45,000 nucleotides of DNA from Glandiceps talaboti (lineage: Eukaryota > Hemichordata > Enteropneusta > Spengelidae): assembly GCF_964340395.1 (NCBI RefSeq), contig NC_135558.1:3175001-3220000 (forward strand), in the 5' to 3' direction. Under the pieces are notes generated by a model. It made no database searches and had not been told where the DNA came from. It was given only the letters and a program-made list of their open reading frames with translations. This document shows, piece after piece, positions 1 to 45,000 of this stretch (position 1 is the first letter of the stretch; each line of letters starts with the position of its first letter). The position numbers and the translations under genes are program-made.

Positions 1-129
1 CCATTGGCCGATGGATTTCCAGAAACTCGTGAACCGATTGAAGTCATTGACCCAACCACCTCCACCATCAAATTTGGGCAGTGCACCAGAGATTGTTCAG
101 AGGATCAACTGATTAGAACAGCAGGATGA
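1..129 (+). CDS. Possible 3' end of a neighbouring plus-strand gene (uncertain)
   Basis: Frame 1 is open from base 1 to TGA at 127-129 (42 codons), with a polar, protein-like composition that includes PETREPIEVIDP. Frame 2 is also open to a TGA at 110-112 and looks equally protein-like, so the frame is undecided. I recognise no family. The base composition is richer in CCA/ACC than the flank after it. It may be a terminal exon cut by the window edge, or chance. Confidence 0.2.
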   Translation, partial: PLADGFPETREPIEVIDPTTSTIKFGQCTRDCSEDQLIRTAG

Positions 130-431
130 CATCTGTACATATCACTAAGCTAGCTGTGTAAAATATCAGAAAGACACATGGATAGACACATTGTCAAGGC
201 TATAACACTACTGACCCTCAGTTCAGTTGTGTTAATAATATTCATTTTATACCCAGTTCTCATATTCTTTAAGAAACATATGCATATTGAGTAGCCTAGC
301 TTAAGCAGTGATTACTATATTTGTTCCCATTATTCACGTACTGAAAGCAGCCATATAGGTGACAAATGTGTTTTATTTTTGATCTATAAAAACAACTTTA
401 ACATGTTTTCCTATTTGAAAAAAGCAAAGTC

Positions 432-548
432 CATGTTTGTAATTCAATAAATTGCTAAAAGCTAAAAAAAGTGTGTAAAAATGTTGTTATTATACATACA
501 AACATTCACACACTTTAATTGTTTACAATTTATTGAATTACAAACACG
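432..548. repeat. Inverted repeat, about 50-bp arms
   Basis: The left arm starts catgtttgtaattcaataaa and its reverse complement ends at 548 (tttattgaattacaaacacg). The arms also share gtgtgt/acacac blocks, with about 17 bp of spacer. It could fold as a hairpin or be a small MITE-like element; I see no clear target duplication. Confidence 0.75.
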
Positions 549-882
549 AGCTTGGTATATGCTGTTTCACATAAATTTTTCAACTAGAAAAATATAGTAA
601 AGTTACTTTATCAAGTAAAAATCCAAAATACATACCAAATTCTCATCCATATGGCCACTTTAAAGAATAACTCGTTTTAATGACAGAAAAGGGTACAGAT
701 AAATGCTAAGCATTGTGTAATACAGTTTGAAGAAATGTTTGTGTTTAGTATAGTTGGTAACAACATTTAATTTAGCTTTTTCCTCTAGACTTGAGAAACT
801 AATCTTCGCCAGCACGTTCAGTTCATATTTAATCTGGTCTTCTGGTCTTAATCTTGTCGGAAAATTAATTCAATCGGCGACA

Positions 883-1016
883 GGCAAGCATTGACGAGCT
901 GCAAACAGCAGGGAAAGTAAACAACTGAATTGGATTAATAACACTTGGAATATCATTTAGTTATTAGTCCAATTAAGTTGTTTACTTTCCTTGTTTGTAA
1001 CATTCGTCAATGCTTC
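883..1016. repeat. Inverted repeat, about 58-bp arms
   Basis: The left arm 883-942 and right arm 960-1016 are reverse complements with few mismatches. Shared blocks include gcattgacga, ggaaagtaaacaact and taataac. The spacer is about 17 bp. It is MITE-like or hairpin-forming. Confidence 0.8.
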
Positions 1017-1463
1017 CATGTCTACAGTTGTAAATTGAACACTGAATGACTAACACACTCTTCCACCCGTACTTATGATTTATATCTGGCAAGCGATGCA
1101 CCCATAGATGTAGTAGTAAATAATTATTTGTGTCACTACACCTGGCACACAGTCCACACACATGTAAAGTGCGCCATCTATAGTTCACTGTCCAACCACA
1201 ACTGATGCAAGACGTGGACGTTTGGGAGTGTACATTTTTTTATGTACTGTGACTAGCCAATGTACAACGTACTAATAAACTAAAATTCCAAATCCCCAAG
1301 CAGACTGAGCACAGATAAATTCAAGACAGCATCTACGCAAATATCTTAATGAACATAACTTGCCAAAACATATGTGTATTGCCCAATCTAAAACCAGAAG
1401 ACGTACCTCAAAGCGTTTTGAAAATTTGAAAAGCTAACTTTCCGTATTTGCAATTCAAAATTC

Positions 1464-1499
<36 letters not shown>

Positions 1500-2000
1500 A
1501 TGTATGTATGTATGTATGTATGTCTGTATGTATGTATGTATGTATGTATGTATGTATGTCTGTATGTATGTATGTATGTATGTCTGTATGTATGTATGTA
1601 TGTCTGTATGTATGTATGTATGTATGTGTGTATGTATGTATGTATGTATGTATGTATGTATGTATGTATGTGTGTGTGTGTATGTATGTATGTATGTCTG
1701 TATGTATGTATGTATGTATGTATGTATGTATGTATGTATGTCTGTATGTATGTATGTATGTATGTATGTATGTATGTATGTCTGTATGTATGTATGTATG
1801 TATGTATGTCTGTATGTATGTATGTATGTCTGTGTGTATGTATGTGTGTATGTATGTATGTATGTATGTATGTATGTATGTATGTATGTATGTATGTATG
1901 TATGTATGTCTGTATGTATGTATGTATGTATGTATGTATGTATGTATGTATGTATGTATGTATGTATGTATGTATGTATGTATGTATGTATGTATGTATG
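1464..2000. repeat. Long tetranucleotide microsatellite (TGTA)n with CTGT variants
   Basis: It starts as (GT)n, then 537 bp of TGTA units interrupted by scattered tgtctgta and tgtgtgta variants. All six frames are open, so it generates spurious reading frames of Cys/Val/Tyr/Met or Tyr/Ile/His/Thr repeats. Confidence 0.97.
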
Positions 2001-2861
2001 CTTGTTTGATTTGAAATACACGCAGTAATTAACAATTCTCAACCACATTCTCTTTAACATATATGATATGTTCCTTATCAAGGAGAATTAAACATTTGAT
2101 GTTTCCCCGATGATGATTTGAACCTGAGGTAGTCACACTGTGTCATTATTGAGTTGAATCCTGGGCAAAACATTCTTAGAACAGCAGTTCTATTGGTTGC
2201 CATGGTAATTACAGTTGGAATTTTTTTACGGAAATATCATAATTTGCATATGTAAAGAAATGTGCATCTCTCCTAGAGCCAAACTACATAGAACTACACA
2301 ATGTTATCACAACATCATTAAAACATCTCTGCGAGTCTCCAACGACTGACGCAAGTGTCTCCACTTTGACAAAAACATGTAGGAAACTGTCTGCACAACA
2401 AAGATCTCGTTTCCGAAAATGAGCCACCACCCGTAGATTGAAATCAAATTATTCTGATAAAATCAGAGTAGTAGGTTATCTTAGAGGAGTAACTTGGCTA
2501 GAGAGTCTACGACCTGCCATGACCAATGATCACCTTCAGTAAAACTATGTATCCAAAAAGTGAAACACGGACTATGTGCACTTTGGTAGTAGTATACCTT
2601 ACCTCAAGATGAAAAAAAACAGCTCTCCGTTTATCTCTAGATAGGCCTGCATATACACATATATACTTATGTGTCAATATACTTTAAGCAACTATTTTAT
2701 AATGTGTGAAACACTTACTTAAATTACAATTAGAATTCAAGGGGTTAAAATTGTTTCTATGTACTCAGTCAAACAATTATCGAAATATAAAGATAATTTG
2801 AGACGCAAGAGTGAGACTTAGTCGACCAAATGATAGCCCTTGAAGTTGTTGAGACATTCAT

Positions 2862-3162
<301 letters not shown>

Positions 3163-3454
3163 GTACTCCCAGTGCGTACAGGCCTTAAAGTTGATACTAT
3201 GTGGTAAACTAACAACTGTGGCTGGTTGATGGATTAATTTCAACAGCCCGCCCTCAATCGTCGGAAGGTCTCATTGAAGCTATTGAACTTCTGCTGATTT
3301 TATTCTCTATTCAACTTCAAGTTAAGTTTTATACAGATGATCAGTATTGCGGTTGGAAAATGTATTAACCTGGGAAGGTCTGATCATGTTGAGTTTTGCT
3401 ACCACAATTCAATCCAAAAACCATTTACTTCATTCATTATCTTAATTTGTATTC

Positions 3455-3511
3455 AATCATAGACCCTCCACCCACCCACCCACGTGGGTGGGTGGAGTCT
3501 ATGATTCAATT
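3455..3511. repeat. Near-perfect palindrome centred on CACGTG
   Basis: The arms read outward from cac|gtg at 3483/3484: gtgggtgggtgg and agtctatgatt on the right are mirrored on the left with a 4-bp and a 2-bp length difference. There is almost no loop, so it would extrude as a cruciform or hairpin. Confidence 0.8.
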
Positions 3512-3560
3512 CAATATTCTAATAACCCACGCTCTTTACAACAGCATATTATTCTGAAAC

Positions 3561-3566
3561 TTTAAT
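3561..3566 (-). terminator. Candidate poly(A) signal ATTAAA for the EGF gene
   Basis: ATTAAA on the minus strand about 285 nt past the stop codon. A canonical AATAAA is at 3299-3304. Either could end the transcript; in AT-rich DNA such hexamers are common by chance. Confidence 0.2.
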
Positions 3567-3849
3567 ATTTGAGTATAAAAATCTATACAAAATACTTAAT
3601 AAGGAAAATACTATTGTCTTGTCTGATATACGATTCTCGTGAACGTTATTAGGAGAAAGAATTTCAGCTTATACAGCATACTGTATCCTAAAGTCAATAT
3701 CAACGTTTCAAATTGGTAAGGTTTGAAAAAGATGAAATAGTTTGATTTTTTTCAAAAACTGATTAAATAAGTCTCTGTAAAATACCAAATTATGATGTGA
3801 AGGCAAAGAAGATACTAATATACGGATAGTGTACGGACGTTAGTAGAAT

Positions 3850-43225
<39,376 letters not shown>

Positions 43226-43659
43226 CTATTGGTGTAAGAATATATGAGTTAAACAATTTATCTAGACTAGTCACTCGAAATTTCACAATGTTGAAAATGT
43301 TATGTGACTGTCACAGAGTCTAGTAGGAATAAAAATCCAAACTAACGAAAAAACATGACTGTATAACGTCTCAAAAGAAAACATTACGAAATCAAATATT
43401 GTACTCTCTCTTATTTGACAGTAATTTTGATGACTAGCAATGAAACGTTCAAAGCTATATAACTATTGAATATGATTATATATTTTAAAAAAAAATGATG
43501 TTTGTGAACATATAGCTGGGAGTTGGTTAGTTCGTGAATGATCAGTTATATAGCGATTAAAGTGACAACACTATGGACTTGCTATAACCATATTGATACC
43601 GTCACGATGTCTCAGCATTGGTTGAGTTTCATATTCAATATTTTCATAGATGGAACAAT

Positions 43660-43661
<2 letters not shown>

Positions 43662-43718
<57 letters not shown>
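43662..43718. repeat. (CA)n microsatellite
   Basis: About 28 CA units upstream of exon 1. Confidence 0.95.
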
Positions 43719-43723
<5 letters not shown>

Positions 43724-44212
43724 ATTGAATATGTTGAAGTGGCCATTTAGGATTATAATTTGTATTTATTTTGGATTTTAAATGAATGAGACAACTTTGC
43801 TGTGTTTTACAAGAAAACATATATGAGGCAACGTAAACATGTCTTTGTTTCTATTAAACTCAATAGACTGCACAAATCTAAAAAGTGTGTGAGATGTTCG
43901 TTATTTGTAAAATACAAAAGTAAATAGTGAATAAAGTGGGTAAACACAAGTAGCAAGTACGTTATGCTCAGTCTGCGCTGTAGCTGTGTTTTCCGATAGA
44001 CTGAAACGTCATGCATAAATAAATAGAAATAAATAACACGTGAATTGTGTTTACTTGTAATGACAAGTGATTATTTGTGTTTACTAAGTATGCTTACAAA
44101 TCACTTCCTGTACATATAAAAACACGTTTTCACAACTTCTTGAGTTTTTGCGATATACTAAGGCTATGCTGATTCATATTATTTGTATTTATCAAGTAAT
44201 AAATATTAGTGA

Positions 44213-44388
44213 GAAGTTGTTATATTGATTAAACAAATCAAAACGTATACATATTTCTCATCTGTATGACCACTTTAATGTAATTAAATATAATCTTAAA
44301 TGTTAGTGAAGTTTGTTATATCGATTGACAAATCAAAACGTATACATATTTCTCTGTGTGACCACTTTAATGTAATTAAATATAATCA
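44213..44388 (+). repeat. Two tandem copies of a dispersed repeat
   Basis: Copies at 44213-44294 and 44309-44388 share aaatcaaaacgtatacatat, gaccactttaatgtaatt and more. Their core also occurs near 637-664 and 27020-27045 in the form CATCCATATGGCCACTTTAA. Confidence 0.85.
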
Positions 44389-45000
44389 ACGTTGAAATGA
44401 TAATATATTGTACTTTACATCTCAGGAGAGTTTATAATGTCACATTATTATCGATAATTTTGAAGACCTTGAACATTATATGAATATGAAATGAGTCACG
44501 TTTACACAGATAATATTAACAATTAAAATACTAATTATTTTCTCTACTGATAACAAATCTCGCCTCGAGCGTACATCACATCAGTTTCAAAATGGCAATT
44601 CTGCCGTTAATCTTAACAACATGTCAATAATGAACTCGTCAGTGCTATAGTTGAAAAAAAAACTGCGAATGAATACCCGCAAGGTCTTTTCAATTTTAAA
44701 TTAAAACTTTGATGACTTTGAAATACATATTCATAATTTATATTTGATATATACGGATGTATACGATCTATGTTATTTCGACACTAAACGAATTCAAAAT
44801 AAATAAAGCCGTTGAAACACTTTAATTTTCCAGCATTTATGACTTAAATGTGAGCTCATATTTTATAAGCAAAGTACTGTGAGAGTAGGAAACGAGAAAG
44901 TGTTATACGTGTTACAAAGATTGCAATGAAACTACTCAACTCAAGGTAAACTACAAACAGCTGTGATAATGCAATCAATGCAATTTTCAAACAGTCTTGA

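Larger units (their letters stand above)
43226..45000. other. Upstream intron or 5' region without recognisable exon
   Basis: The preceding exon required by the phase of exon 1 was not found here; no signal-peptide exon is apparent. The region holds a (CA)n microsatellite and a two-copy repeat (both listed); the rest is AT-rich. Confidence 0.55.

Noticed and set aside
1388-2081. Open frames over the TGTA microsatellite on both strands
   Set aside because: They consist only of tetranucleotide repeat translation and have no independent protein features.

Overview
This window is eukaryotic, from an animal genome. It is AT-rich, full of introns with GT-AG boundaries, and carries many microsatellites, a LINE fragment and a tRNA-derived SINE. 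The protein type (a very long Notch/fibropellin-like EGF array) and the SINE architecture suggest a marine invertebrate. I cannot tell from sequence alone whether it is a cephalochordate, hemichordate, mollusc or other lineage.

One gene dominates. It lies on the minus strand and runs from at least 43225 (5' side, incomplete in the window) to a TAA stop at 3850-3852. I could chain 38 exons by splice sites, phase and EGF domain continuity. Together they give 9056 nt, which is 3017 complete codons plus a stop in one unbroken frame, encoding about 78 EGF-like modules. No kringle, LamG, avidin-like, LNR or transmembrane segment is visible. The start codon and signal peptide are not in the window.

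The gene has four architectural zones, listed 5' to 3'. (1) 31155-43225: one leading EGF exon, then a repeated two-exon cassette (about 68 nt plus 163 nt, two EGF modules each). (2) 11045-30073: seven full copies and one partial copy of a three-exon cassette (about 168, 165 and 123 nt, all phase 1-1), each encoding four EGF modules. (3) 6329-10387: two giant exons of 2049 and 1704 nt with about 33 modules. (4) 3850-6045: four C-terminal exons with a different intron-phase pattern. Two modules there have the cysteine spacing and the C4-C5 intron position of EGF-receptor ligands. They are followed by a short hydrophilic tail.

The introns hold a 5'-truncated but open non-LTR reverse transcriptase (plus strand, about 18620-20518), a CORE-SINE-like element with an L2-type tail (about 41344-41700), at least four families of dispersed or palindromic repeats, a 27-bp minisatellite and many simple repeats. 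In three places the exon end together with its 5' splice site has been tandemly copied into the intron. In one place a perfect (CT)87 tract serves as the polypyrimidine tract of an acceptor.

Positions 130-3849 (3' side) and 43226-45000 (5' side) show no confident exon. A short open stretch at 1-129 on the plus strand may be the end of a neighbouring gene.
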